A stretch of 50,360 bases of DNA, taken from the NCBI GenBank assembly GCA_019423635.1, contig JAHZBA010000018.1, positions 1 through 50,360 of the forward strand, given 5' to 3'. This document shows, in pieces, positions 16,812-25,337 of the stretch; positions within the stretch are counted from its first letter, which is position 1; the number at the start of each line of letters is the position of its first letter. The translations under genes were made by a program, and so were the position numbers. This DNA comes from Clostridiales bacterium (lineage in GTDB: Bacteria; Bacillota; Clostridia; Oscillospirales; Oscillospiraceae). A model generated the notes under the pieces. That model made no database searches. It was not told the origin of the DNA and saw only the letters and a list, made by a program, of their open reading frames with translations.

Positions 16812-19202
16812 ATGAGCGAGCTGTTTGAAAAATCCATCCGCACGCTGGAGCTGCCCAGAGTCCTGGAGCTGCTGTCGGAGCAGGCAGTCAGCGCCGAGGC
16901 CAAGGAGCGGGCCCTGCGCATCCGCCCGGAGACGGAACCGGAGGAGGTGCTGCGTCTCCTGGATCAGACCGACGCGGCAAGAGGCATGATCGGCCTGCGG
17001 GGGAGTCCCTCCTTCTCCGGTGTGAAGCCCGTCAGCGAGGCCCTGGACCGGGCGGACCGGGGCGGCGCGCTGAACAACCGCGAGCTGCTGACCATCGCAA
17101 ACCTGCTGACCGCCGCCCGCCGGACCCGGGAGTACTGGGGCGACGGGGAGGGGGAGCGGACCGCCATCGACCACCTCTTTTCCTCCCTCCACGGCAACCG
17201 CTTTCTGGAGGAGAAGATCAAGCGGTGCCTGCCCGACGAGGACACCGTGGCGGACGCCGCCTCCAGCGAGCTGGCGGAGATCCGCCGCCATATGCGGGCG
17301 GCCCAGGCCAAGAGCCGCCAGATCCTCCAGCGGATCATCTCCTCCCCCAGCTATGCCAAGATCCTCCAGGAGAGCCTCATCACCCAGCGGGACGGCCGGT
17401 TCGTGGTGCCGGTGAAGGCGGAGCACAAGGGGGATCTGCCGGGGCTGGTCCACGACGTGTCCTCCACCGGGGCGACCCTCTTTGTGGAGCCCATGGGGGT
17501 GGTTCAGGCCAACAACGAGTATGTGGAGCTGGAGGCCAAGGAGCAAAAGGAGATTGACCGGATTCTGGCGGAGCTCTCCGCCGAGGCGGCGGCCCACCGG
17601 GAGGACATCCAGTGGGACTACGACGCCCTGGTGCATCTGGATCTGATCTTCGCCCGGGGGCAGCTGAGCTACAAGCTGGACGCCGTGCGGCCGGAGATCC
17701 GCCGGGACGGCTGCATCCGGCTGCGGAGGGCCCGGCACCCCCTGCTGGACCCGAAAAAGGCCGTGCCCATTGACATCGAGCTGGGGGACGCCTTTGACAC
17801 CCTGGTCATCACCGGGCCCAACACAGGCGGCAAGACCGTGAGCCTGAAAACCCTGGGGCTTTTGACCCTGATGGCCCAGTGCGGCCTGCACATTCCGGCG
17901 GCAGACCGCAGTGCCCTGTCGGTCTACGGCTCCGTACTGGCGGACATCGGCGACGAGCAGAGCATTGAGCAGAGCCTCTCCACCTTCTCCGCCCACATGG
18001 TAAACATCGTGGCCATCTTGTCGGAGGCGGACCGGCGGAGTTTGATTCTATTCGACGAGCTGGGGGCCGGCACGGACCCGGTGGAGGGCGCGGCTCTGGC
18101 CATTGCGGTGATCCAGCGGGCCCGGCAGGCGGGGGCGAATATCGCCGCCACCACCCACTACGCGGAGCTGAAGACCTTCGCCATGACCACGGCCGGGGTG
18201 GAGAACGCCTCCTGCGAGTTTGACGTGGAGACCCTCAGCCCCACCTACCGCCTTCTGATCGGCATTCCCGGCAAGTCCAACGCCTTCGCCATCTCCAAGC
18301 GCCTGGGGCTGCCGGAGGACGTGATTGAGAGCGCCAGGGTGCAGATGAGCGGCGAGAGCGTCCGGTTTGAAGACGTACTGACTCAGCTGGAGACCAAGCG
18401 CCAGGCCCTGGAGAAGCGGGAACAGGAGGCGGAGCGGCTCTACCTGCAGCGGGAGGAGGACGCCCGCAAGGCCCGGGAGTTCCGGGAGCAGATGGAGCGG
18501 GCCAAGGAGAACGCCCGCAGCCGGGGTGAGGCGGAGGCCAAGCGCATTCTCCGGGACGCCAAGGCGGCGGCAGACCAGACCTTCAACGAGCTGGCGGAGC
18601 TGCGGCGGAAGCAGGCCGCGGCGGAGGCCGCCCAGAACATCAACGACGCCCAGGCCGCCATCCGGCAGGGCCTCCATCAGGCGGAGGAGCGCCTGCGGGC
18701 CCGGGACGAGATCCAGGCTCCCATCCCCAAGCCCAGCCGGCCCATCCGGCAGGGGGATCTGGTGGAGATCCCCGGGGTGAGACAGGCGGCGGAGGTGGTG
18801 TCCGTGGGGAAAGATGGAACACTGCAGCTGAAATCCGGCGTGTTGAAGATGAAGGCAAAGGCCGATGAGGTCCGGCTCATTGAGGACGACGAGCGGGCCG
18901 TCCGGAAGAAGGGGCCCGCCCCGGTCCGCCAAAGCGCCGACCGGGCCCTGCGGACCTCCGCCGCCCGGGAGCTGGACATCCGGGGCCTGGAATCTCTGGA
19001 GGCGGAGTCGGTGGTGGAGACCTTCCTCTCCTCCGCCGTTATGGGCCGGCTGGAGACGGTGACCATCATCCACGGCAAGGGCACCGGGGCCCTGCGCAAG
19101 ACGGTGCACGCCATTCTGCGGCGGAACAAGGCCGTGAAGGACTTCCGTCTGGGAGTCTACGGTGAGGGGGAAAGCGGCGTCACGGTTGTGACATTGAAAT
19201 AG
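16812..19202 (+). CDS. mutS2: Endonuclease MutS2
   Basis: MutS2 is a MutS paralogue lacking the mismatch-recognition domain; it acts on branched DNA and has been linked to ribosome rescue in Bacillus. The 796-residue protein has a core/lever region, the ATPase with Walker A GPNTGGKT at 335-342, DELGAGTDP Walker B and the THYAELK segment, a long coiled-coil stalk (about 515-630), and a C-terminal Smr nuclease domain with LDIRG at 721-725 and HGKGTGALR near 754-762. All motifs are intact. The ATG follows a GGAAGGAG site. Confidence 0.95.
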   Translation: MSELFEKSIRTLELPRVLELLSEQAVSAEAKERALRIRPETEPEEVLRLLDQTDAARGMIGLRGSPSFSGVKPVSEALDRADRGGALNNRELLTIANLLTAARRTREYWGDGEGERTAIDHLFSSLHGNRFLEEKIKRCLPDEDTVADAASSELAEIRRHMRAAQAKSRQILQRIISSPSYAKILQESLITQRDGRFVVPVKAEHKGDLPGLVHDVSSTGATLFVEPMGVVQANNEYVELEAKEQKEIDRILAELSAEAAAHREDIQWDYDALVHLDLIFARGQLSYKLDAVRPEIRRDGCIRLRRARHPLLDPKKAVPIDIELGDAFDTLVITGPNTGGKTVSLKTLGLLTLMAQCGLHIPAADRSALSVYGSVLADIGDEQSIEQSLSTFSAHMVNIVAILSEADRRSLILFDELGAGTDPVEGAALAIAVIQRARQAGANIAATTHYAELKTFAMTTAGVENASCEFDVETLSPTYRLLIGIPGKSNAFAISKRLGLPEDVIESARVQMSGESVRFEDVLTQLETKRQALEKREQEAERLYLQREEDARKAREFREQMERAKENARSRGEAEAKRILRDAKAAADQTFNELAELRRKQAAAEAAQNINDAQAAIRQGLHQAEERLRARDEIQAPIPKPSRPIRQGDLVEIPGVRQAAEVVSVGKDGTLQLKSGVLKMKAKADEVRLIEDDERAVRKKGPAPVRQSADRALRTSAARELDIRGLESLEAESVVETFLSSAVMGRLETVTIIHGKGTGALRKTVHAILRRNKAVKDFRLGVYGEGESGVTVVTLK

Positions 19203-19289
19203 GCAGAACGCACATTCTACTTCAAAAATCTGGAAAATCAGGGGCGTCCCGGATTGCCTCTTTTGCAAGTCCCTTGCCTTTGGAATTCC

Positions 19290-19318
19290 TTGACAAGCAT
19301 CCGGGCAAATGGTATCAT
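19290..19318 (+). promoter_or_regulatory. Promoter of the coiled-coil protein gene
   Basis: TTGACA (19290-19295), 17 bases, TATCAT (19313-19318), just before a GAGGTGAT ribosome binding site. Confidence 0.8.
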
Positions 19319-19340
19319 GAGTTCTGTGAGGTGATGGATC

Positions 19341-19742
19341 ATGCTTGATGAGCGGGATCTCTTGGCAATTTCCAAGCTGCTGCAGCCAATTCAAGATCAG
19401 TTGACGGACCTCAAGACGGATGTCGCCGGGCTAAAGGCGGATGTTGCTGTACTCAAAACGGATGTCGCCGCGCTCCAGAGGGGCCAGGAGGAACTCAGGG
19501 CGGATGTCGCCGGGCTTAAGGCGGATGTTGCTGTACTCAAAACGGATGTCGCCGCGCTCCAGAGGGGCCAGGAGGAACTCAGGGCGGATGTCGCCGCGCT
19601 CCAGAAGGGCCAGGAGGAGATCAAGGCGGATCTGGAACAGCTCAAGCAGGATCACACGGTCACGCGGGAGGCGCTGAACCGGATCATCGAATGGTCGGAC
19701 GAGGTCAGTACCGCCATGGATTTTCCTCTTCCAAAATCCTGA
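19341..19742 (+). CDS. Repeat-built coiled-coil protein
   Basis: A 133-residue hydrophilic protein made mostly of heptad-type coiled coil, with units such as LKTDVAGLKADVAVLKTDVA and LQRGQEELRADVA. The DNA shows why: an 84-bp (28-residue) unit is directly repeated from 19419 and 19503, followed by a shortened 42-bp unit at 19587. The N-terminus MLDERDLLAISKLLQPIQDQ and C-terminus NRIIEWSDEV are not repeated and resemble those of other small Clostridial coiled-coil proteins of unknown role. It has its own promoter and terminator. No signal peptide or membrane segment is visible. Confidence 0.75.
   Translation: MLDERDLLAISKLLQPIQDQLTDLKTDVAGLKADVAVLKTDVAALQRGQEELRADVAGLKADVAVLKTDVAALQRGQEELRADVAALQKGQEEIKADLEQLKQDHTVTREALNRIIEWSDEVSTAMDFPLPKS
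19419..19628 (+). repeat. 84-bp in-frame tandem repeat
   Basis: Two nearly identical 84-bp units (starting at 19419 and 19503) and one 42-bp half unit. The period is a multiple of 21 bases, so a gain or loss of units keeps both reading frame and coiled-coil phase. Confidence 0.85.
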
Positions 19743-19763
19743 TACGATCCTACATCAAAAGGC

Positions 19764-19792
19764 ACGGCTGCAAAAGCAGCCGCGTCTTTTTT
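19764..19792 (+). terminator. Terminator after the coiled-coil protein gene
   Basis: CGGCTGC-AAAA-GCAGCCG stem followed by a T6 run at 19787-19792. Confidence 0.8.
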
Positions 19793-19802
19793 GATTCCCC
19801 GC

Positions 19803-21272
19803 TCATGCGGGCCGGTTCACAACGCCCGTAAACAGAGGCAGACCGTCTATTCCGGTAATGACAAAGAGGAAGGGCCGGTCCAGGACAAAATCCATTTCCT
19901 CCTCCGGCGGCGCTCCGCTCCCGCACATTGCCATCACCGTATAGGCCGCCGCGGTTACGCCCTCCTCATCCACGGCCACCCGGGCGGCGTGCTCCGCCTG
20001 GGAGACGTAGATCTCCTCCACCTCCTTTGTCATGGGGGTAAAGTCGGAGACCACCGGGTCAAACACATCCGTAATCCCCAGGGCCTGGAGTCCGGAGATC
20101 AGATCCAGGTCGGAGGATACGTCAAATTTCGGCATGGCCAGATTGACAATCAGATACTTGATGTTGGCCCAGCCGTCCCACTTGTTGTCCATCAGCAAAA
20201 ACTCCATCGCCTGGGAATCCTCCAGCAGCTCCTCCGGCGTGATCCCCTCGTCCGGCAGGAGAAGGGTCATGGTCCCGCCGTAGTTGTCAAGCTCCACGGA
20301 CACCGCCGAGAAGTGCTCTCCCCAAAAATAGGCATCGCTGCCGGAGCGGTGCATAAAGTCACAGGTGAGGTCCTCCTCCGGTCCGTGAAAGACCTGCGGC
20401 GCCGTCTGCTCCTTCTGGAACTCGTTGCTCCACCGGGCCCGGAAATAGATGGTGGAGGCCAGCGCCAGCACCGTCTCCGGGTCCAGCTTCAGCCCCGCCG
20501 CCTGCTCCTCCAGAAGGCCTCCGGTCTGCTGGTTGATCCACTCCCGCAGGGCCTGATCCAGCGCCTCACTGCCCATCTGCCCCTGATAGGAGGAGGCGTA
20601 GTACTCCTTCGCCAGGGTCTCCAGGGTGGAGGGCACAAAGGCGACGTCCCGGTTCAGCCACAGGGAATTTGCCAGAATACTGGTGGTGGCCCCGTCGTTG
20701 CAGTAGTTGGCCCTCCAGATATTCGAGATCTGGGTCCGCAGGTCCTCCAGGTCCTCCTGCCCCAGCAGGGTGAGGATCTGGTCCCGGCTGTCCCCGTCCG
20801 TCAGCTCCGCCAGCATGGAAAGGGCGATGCACACATTCACCGGCGAGTACACCCGGTTCTCCCCGGGCCCGCCGGAGAGGAACTGCCGGATGCTGGAGGC
20901 AAAAAAGTCCTCCATCCCGGCGCCGTAGTCCTCCGGCAGGGTCCATCGGGCCCGCTGGGCCTCGAACCACGGATCGTAGAGCTTATCAAAGCGGATGCTG
21001 TCCCACTCGCCGCTCACCGGGTCAAAAAAGTCCTCCTCGTTGGGGCGGGGCGGCATCTCCGGGTACTCCGCCTCCGCAATGGCACAGGCGCTGGCGCTCA
21101 TGCCTCCGCCGCCGGGCCGCAGGGCCACGCCCAGCAGCACCGCCAGGGCCAGCATGGCGGCTATGGCTGAGGTCCAGAGCCTCCGCCGGCGGGGCCGTTT
21201 CCGGGCGGCTGCCGCGTCAATGAGATCCTCCCGGATATCGGTGATTCCATCGTAGAGATCCTCGTTGTTCAT
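19803..21272 (-). CDS. Membrane-anchored serpin with anti-sigma-like N-terminus
   Basis: A 489-residue protein. Residues 1-34 form a charged cytoplasmic tail (MNNEDLYDGITDIREDL..., then RKRPRRRR), residues 35-53 a single membrane segment, and the rest an outward-facing serpin domain: the SPVNVCIALSMLAELTDG helix, STIYFRARWSNEF, and the closing DRPFLFVITGIDGLPLFTG signature. The hinge EEGVTAAAYT precedes a reactive loop VMAMCGSGAPP; by alignment of the hinge glycine the P1 residue falls at or near the Ser/Cys of CGS. Serpins trap serine or cysteine proteases by a one-way conformational change. The gene overlaps the ECF sigma gene by four bases, the place where an anti-sigma factor is usually encoded. 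Confidence 0.88.
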   Translation of the reverse strand: MNNEDLYDGITDIREDLIDAAAARKRPRRRRLWTSAIAAMLALAVLLGVALRPGGGGMSASACAIAEAEYPEMPPRPNEEDFFDPVSGEWDSIRFDKLYDPWFEAQRARWTLPEDYGAGMEDFFASSIRQFLSGGPGENRVYSPVNVCIALSMLAELTDGDSRDQILTLLGQEDLEDLRTQISNIWRANYCNDGATTSILANSLWLNRDVAFVPSTLETLAKEYYASSYQGQMGSEALDQALREWINQQTGGLLEEQAAGLKLDPETVLALASTIYFRARWSNEFQKEQTAPQVFHGPEEDLTCDFMHRSGSDAYFWGEHFSAVSVELDNYGGTMTLLLPDEGITPEELLEDSQAMEFLLMDNKWDGWANIKYLIVNLAMPKFDVSSDLDLISGLQALGITDVFDPVVSDFTPMTKEVEEIYVSQAEHAARVAVDEEGVTAAAYTVMAMCGSGAPPEEEMDFVLDRPFLFVITGIDGLPLFTGVVNRPA

Positions 21273-21826
21273 ATGTCCACTCCTTCCGCCTCCAGGGCGC
21301 TTTTCAGGGATTTCCGCAGCCGCAGCATCCGCTGGGCCATCTGATTTGCCGTGCAGCCGGTCTCCTCCGCCAGCGCGTTTGCCGCGTCGCCGTACCAGTA
21401 GCGCCGCACAAACAGGCGGCGGTCCTCCTCCGGCAGGCCGTCCAGCCAGGCGCCGATACTTCCCGCCAGGGCCTGACGGTCCAGGGATTCCTCCACCAGG
21501 TTCCCGGCAGGCACGCAGTCATCCAGCTCTGAGAGAAGGACCTCCATGCCGCCATACCGCTTTTGGGCCCGGCCCGCCCGCCAGCGGCTGATGGAGAGAT
21601 TCCGGACAATCCGGCCCAGGAAGGCCCGGAGGGACCGGGGCTCCTCCGGCGGGATGGTGTTCCAGGCGGTGTGGTAGGTGTCGTTGACGCACTCCTCCGC
21701 GTCCTCCCGCAGTGTCAGAATGTTCTCCGCCATCCGGCGGCAGAAGGGGCCGTATTTCCGGTCCGTCTCCCGGATGGCGGTCTCATTGCGCTGAAAATAC
21801 AGGGCTATGATCTGGGGATCGTCCAA
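21269..21826 (-). CDS. ECF-type RNA polymerase sigma factor
   Basis: A 185-residue sigma-70 family factor with region 2 (YGPFCRRMAENILTLREDAEECVNDTYHTAW), a short linker, and region 4 (LDGLPEEDRRLFVRRYWYGD, then the helix-turn-helix ALAEETGCTANQMAQRMLRLRKSL). Regions 1.1 and 3 are absent, as in ECF factors. The likely start is TTG at 21826 behind a GAGGAGG site. The stop overlaps the start of the serpin gene (ATGA), so the two proteins are made together. Its target promoters cannot be seen here. Confidence 0.9.
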   Translation of the reverse strand: MDDPQIIALYFQRNETAIRETDRKYGPFCRRMAENILTLREDAEECVNDTYHTAWNTIPPEEPRSLRAFLGRIVRNLSISRWRAGRAQKRYGGMEVLLSELDDCVPAGNLVEESLDRQALAGSIGAWLDGLPEEDRRLFVRRYWYGDAANALAEETGCTANQMAQRMLRLRKSLKSALEAEGVDI

Positions 21827-21938
21827 GGGGCATCCTCCTCTCTTCGCTGAAAAGGCCTTTCACTCTTTAAGACGCAAAGCCCAGGGAAATGTTGCAGGAA
21901 TTCCAAAATTTTTTCAGGCCGGCAAGGGACGCGGGACC

Positions 21939-22018
21939 GTAGGGGCGGCTATTAGCCGCCCGTCTTCCCACACACTCCGGATCTCCCTTGGGACGGGCGG
22001 TTGGTAACCGCCCCTGCG
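21939..22018. repeat. Composite REP element upstream of rlmB
   Basis: Palindromes at 21939-21964 (GTAGGGGCGG...CCGCCCGTC) and 21991-22018 (inverted), separated by a linker with CTCCGGATCTCCC. It is the reverse complement of the element at 4588-4667, with a similar linker. Confidence 0.85.
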
Positions 22019-22116
22019 CATCGCTTTTCGGCGAAAAAAGAAAAATCCGCACTTCCCCGCCCGCCGCCGGTGTGGTATACTATAACAATCGACAACTGCG
22101 AGGAAGGGAAAACACC

Positions 22117-22884
22117 ATGGACGAACAGAAAAAAGACGCACTGACCGCGGAGGCCGACGGCATCATTGAGGGCCGCAATGCGGTGATCGAGGCCCTGCGG
22201 GCCGGCACGGCCATCGACAAGATCTACCTCCAGAAGGGCGTCGCCGACAAGGCCCTGGGCCACATCGCCTCCAAGGCCCGGGCGGCGGGGGCCGTGGTGG
22301 TGGAGGCGGACCGGCGGAAGCTGGACGCCATGAGCCGCACCCACGCCCACCAGGGGGTCATCGCCCTGACATCGGTGCGGGAATACGTGCCGGTGGCGTC
22401 GCTGCTGGAGCGGGCCGCGGAGCGGGGAGAGCCGCCTCTGCTGGTGATCTGCGACGAGATCTCCGACCCCCACAACCTGGGGGCCATCCTCCGCACCGCC
22501 GAGTGCGCCGGGGCCCACGGCGTGGTGATTCCCAAGCGGCGCAGCGCCGGCCTCACCGCCGTGGTGGCCAAGACCTCCGCGGGGGCGGTGGCCCATATCC
22601 CGGTGGCCCGGGTGCCCAATCTCCCCTCGTTGCTCAAGGAGCTGAAAAAGCAGGGGCTGTGGGTGTTCGGCGCCGCCGCGGAGGGGAGCGTCCCCCTCTA
22701 TGAGGCGGATCTGAAGGGTCCTGCCGCCATCGTCATCGGCAGTGAGGGCGACGGCATGAGCCGCCTGAGCGCCGAGAACTGCGACGTGCTGGTGCGGATT
22801 CCCATGCGGGGGAAGCTGAACTCCCTGAACGCCAGCGCCGCCGCGGCGATCCTGCTCTACGAGGCCGTGCGCCAGCGGCTGTAA
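22117..22884 (+). CDS. rlmB: SPOUT/TrmH-type rRNA 2'-O-methyltransferase (RlmB-like)
   Basis: A 255-residue SpoU-family enzyme that transfers a methyl group from S-adenosylmethionine to a ribose in rRNA; RlmB acts on G2251 of 23S rRNA. An N-terminal substrate-binding domain (IIEGRNAVIEALRAG near residue 15) is followed by the knotted domain with motif 1 DEISDPHNLGAILRTAE, motif 2 IVIGSEGDGMSRL and motif 3 IPMRGKLNSLNASAAAAI. The start at 22117 has an AGGAAGGG site. The exact rRNA target is inferred from family similarity. It is followed after 27 bases by the pseudo-P-type ATPase gene. Confidence 0.88.
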   Translation: MDEQKKDALTAEADGIIEGRNAVIEALRAGTAIDKIYLQKGVADKALGHIASKARAAGAVVVEADRRKLDAMSRTHAHQGVIALTSVREYVPVASLLERAAERGEPPLLVICDEISDPHNLGAILRTAECAGAHGVVIPKRRSAGLTAVVAKTSAGAVAHIPVARVPNLPSLLKELKKQGLWVFGAAAEGSVPLYEADLKGPAAIVIGSEGDGMSRLSAENCDVLVRIPMRGKLNSLNASAAAAILLYEAVRQRL

Positions 22885-22911
22885 CCATCCATTTTCTGAG
22901 AGGACCCTGTC

Positions 22912-25041
22912 ATGTCAAACCCGGAATCCAAAAACGAATACCAGGATCTGACCGGCATTCCGCCCCTGGAGGAGGAGTTCTCCCTGGAGGAAATTCTGGC
23001 GGAGTACGGCGGCAGCCTGGAACAGATGCTGATACGGCAAGCGGAGGAGACCCTTGCCAGGGAGGCCGCCGCAGAGGCGGCACCTGAGGCGGAGGCGGAG
23101 AAGGCCCCGCCCCCTTCCGAGGCGCCGGAGCCGGAGGCCGCCGGGCCGGAGACGCCGCCTGCCGGGGAGACGGAGGCTCCCTCGCCGGAGGACGCGGCCG
23201 AAAAGCCGGAGCCGCCGCCGGGCCTGCCGGAGCCCCCCAGCCCCATCTCTCTGGAGGAGATCGTGGGCAGCACCGTGGAGGCGGTGATGGAGGAGGAGCA
23301 CACGGAGCCGCTGATGCGGCACCGCCGGGGGCTCTTCTCCCGCCGCCCCCTGGAGGAGACGGAGGAGCTCCACATCGCCCCGCCGCCGGAGCCGGAGGTG
23401 GAGATCGAGCCCATCGGCCCGGAGGAGGAGCCCTGGGAGGCCGGGGAGCGGTACCGCCGGGCCTGGCGCATCCGCCGGGCCACGCTGTTCCCGGCGGTGC
23501 TGGTGGCCCTGGCCGCCGCGGTCCCCCTGGCGGCGGAGCGGTACGGACTGGAGGTCCCCCTGTGGACGGGCGACCCCCGGTTTCAGAGCATCCTGTATCT
23601 GGCGGCGGTCTGCATCCAGCTTTTGCTGTGCCGCCATGTGCTGGTCAGGGGCTTTTCCATGCTGGCCCGGCGGCGGTGCGTGGGAGAGCTCTTGATCTCC
23701 CTGTCCGCCCTGGCGGCGGCGGGGGACTGCGCCGTGTGTCTGCTTCTTTCGGAGCGGACCGCCGTGACGCCCTACGCCGCGGCGGCCTGCGGGGCGCTGA
23801 TGTTCGGCCAGTGGGCCGCCGTCCGGGAGAGCCGGGGGATGTACGACACCTTCCGGGCCGCCGGCATGGACGACCCTCCCCCCTACCTTATCACGGACAC
23901 CGCCCGGGGCGCCTGCAAGCAGCGGGGAACCCTGCCGGGCTTCTACACCGCCGCCATGCGGCCCGACGGCTCCGCCCTGATCCAGACGGTCCTCCTGCCG
24001 GTGATTTTGATGGGGAGCTTCGTCTTTGCGGGGCTCACCTCCCTGGGCAAGGGCCGGGGGGCCGACTTCTTGCTGAACTGGTCCATCACCCTGGCGGCGG
24101 GAGGCACCTTTGCCCTGCCCCTGTGCTGGGCCCTGCCCTGGGGGCGCCTTGCCGGGCACCTGCAAAAGACGGGCTGCGCCGTGGCCGGCTGGGCCGGCGC
24201 GGAGCGGATCAGCCGGCGCCGGTGCATGATCCTCACGGACACGGACCTCTTCCCCCCCGGCACCGTACAGCTCAACGGCGTCAAGCTCTATGCCGAGGAG
24301 CGGGGCAAGGCGCTGTCCTACGCCGCCGCCATGGCCAGCCGGGCCGGCAGCGGCCTGGAACGGCTCTTTGAGACCCTTCTCCGGGGGGAGGGCATCGTGT
24401 CGGAGGATCTGGCGGAGGACTTCAGCTTCTACGAGGAGGGCGGCTGGTCCGCCGCCATCCGGGGCGAGTCCGTGCTGCTGGGCACCGCCTCCTTCCTGCG
24501 GAAGATGGAGGTGCGGCTCCCCGGGGACATCAACCTGAAGACCGGCCTCTTCCTGGCCATTGACCACCATCTGACGGCGGTGTTCGCCGTGAAATACCAT
24601 GCGGCGGAAAATGTGGACTTCGCCCTGCGGATGATGCGCCGGGGCCATATCACGCCGGTGCTGGCCTCCCGGGACCCCAACATCGACCCGGAGCTCTTAA
24701 AGCGCAAGTTTCACAAGGGCGTCCGGGTGGAGTATCCGGGCCTTGCCGACCGGATTGCCCTCAGCGAGGCGGAGGAGGACCGGGACCTGCCCCGGGCCCT
24801 GCTGTTCCGGGAGGGACTGCTGCCCTTTGCCGAGGCGGTGGTGGGCAGCAGGCGGCTGTGCGGCGCCGTCCGCCGCAGCACGCTCATCAGCCTGGCCGGC
24901 AGCGCCGCCGGGGTTCTGCTGGCCTTCTACCTCCTCAGCCGCCAGGCCTATGATCTGCTGAACCCTTTGTCCCTGCTCTTGTTTTTGCTGCTGTGGACGT
25001 TGCCGGTGCTGCTGATCTCGGACTGGGCGGGGCGGTATTGA
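22912..25041 (+). CDS. Degenerate P-type ATPase-like membrane protein
   Basis: A 709-residue protein. Residues 1-185 are acidic and proline-rich. From about 190 to 420 there are six hydrophobic segments in the P1B-ATPase layout. A cytoplasmic part then follows the order of a P-type ATPase: the place of DKTGTLT is taken by TDTDLFPPGTVQL (D443/D445, no KTGT), followed by GESVLLGTASFLRKM like the nucleotide-binding GxxVxxGN block, then LAIDHHLTAVFAVKYHAAENVDFALRMMRRGHITPVLAS like the DGxxxGxIxxxD region, and no GDGxND motif. Two C-terminal membrane segments close it. The fold is probably kept but phosphorylation chemistry lost. An AGAGGA site precedes the ATG. Confidence 0.7.
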   Translation: MSNPESKNEYQDLTGIPPLEEEFSLEEILAEYGGSLEQMLIRQAEETLAREAAAEAAPEAEAEKAPPPSEAPEPEAAGPETPPAGETEAPSPEDAAEKPEPPPGLPEPPSPISLEEIVGSTVEAVMEEEHTEPLMRHRRGLFSRRPLEETEELHIAPPPEPEVEIEPIGPEEEPWEAGERYRRAWRIRRATLFPAVLVALAAAVPLAAERYGLEVPLWTGDPRFQSILYLAAVCIQLLLCRHVLVRGFSMLARRRCVGELLISLSALAAAGDCAVCLLLSERTAVTPYAAAACGALMFGQWAAVRESRGMYDTFRAAGMDDPPPYLITDTARGACKQRGTLPGFYTAAMRPDGSALIQTVLLPVILMGSFVFAGLTSLGKGRGADFLLNWSITLAAGGTFALPLCWALPWGRLAGHLQKTGCAVAGWAGAERISRRRCMILTDTDLFPPGTVQLNGVKLYAEERGKALSYAAAMASRAGSGLERLFETLLRGEGIVSEDLAEDFSFYEEGGWSAAIRGESVLLGTASFLRKMEVRLPGDINLKTGLFLAIDHHLTAVFAVKYHAAENVDFALRMMRRGHITPVLASRDPNIDPELLKRKFHKGVRVEYPGLADRIALSEAEEDRDLPRALLFREGLLPFAEAVVGSRRLCGAVRRSTLISLAGSAAGVLLAFYLLSRQAYDLLNPLSLLLFLLLWTLPVLLISDWAGRY

Positions 25042-25087
25042 GGAGTCCGCCCGCAGCGCACGAGCGCCTTTTCCCTCCGTTTTGTCC

Positions 25088-25125
25088 CCGGAACCGCCGC
25101 ACCATGGCGGTTCCGGGGGCTTTTT
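25088..25125 (+). terminator. Terminator after the P-type ATPase-like gene
   Basis: 11-bp stem CCGGAACCGCC/GGCGGTTCCGG with T5 at 25121-25125. Confidence 0.8.
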
Positions 25126-25201
25126 CGCCTGCGGGATGTCCCCGCCGGCGGAGGGCCCCGGCCGCATTTCTGCTTTTTTCTCCCATATGCTAAAATTTTT
25201 G

Positions 25202-25230
25202 TTGTATTGCACCGGGAAGTGTTGTATAAT
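25202..25230 (+). promoter_or_regulatory. Promoter of the EF-G paralogue gene
   Basis: TTGTAT (25202-25207), 17 bases, perfect TATAAT (25225-25230), about 108 bases before the start codon. Confidence 0.65.
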
Positions 25231-25337
25231 TTCTACATTAGGGATTTTTGGAGCCTGGCCAGCCGGGCTCTTGCCCCGCGCAGTCTCACACCCGCGGGAG
25301 AGGCGCGACAGCACAACATTAAGGAGTGGAATACATC

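Noticed and set aside
19791..21170. Long plus-strand frame opposite the serpin gene
   Set aside because: It is the GC-rich shadow of the serpin gene, without family similarity or ribosome binding site.
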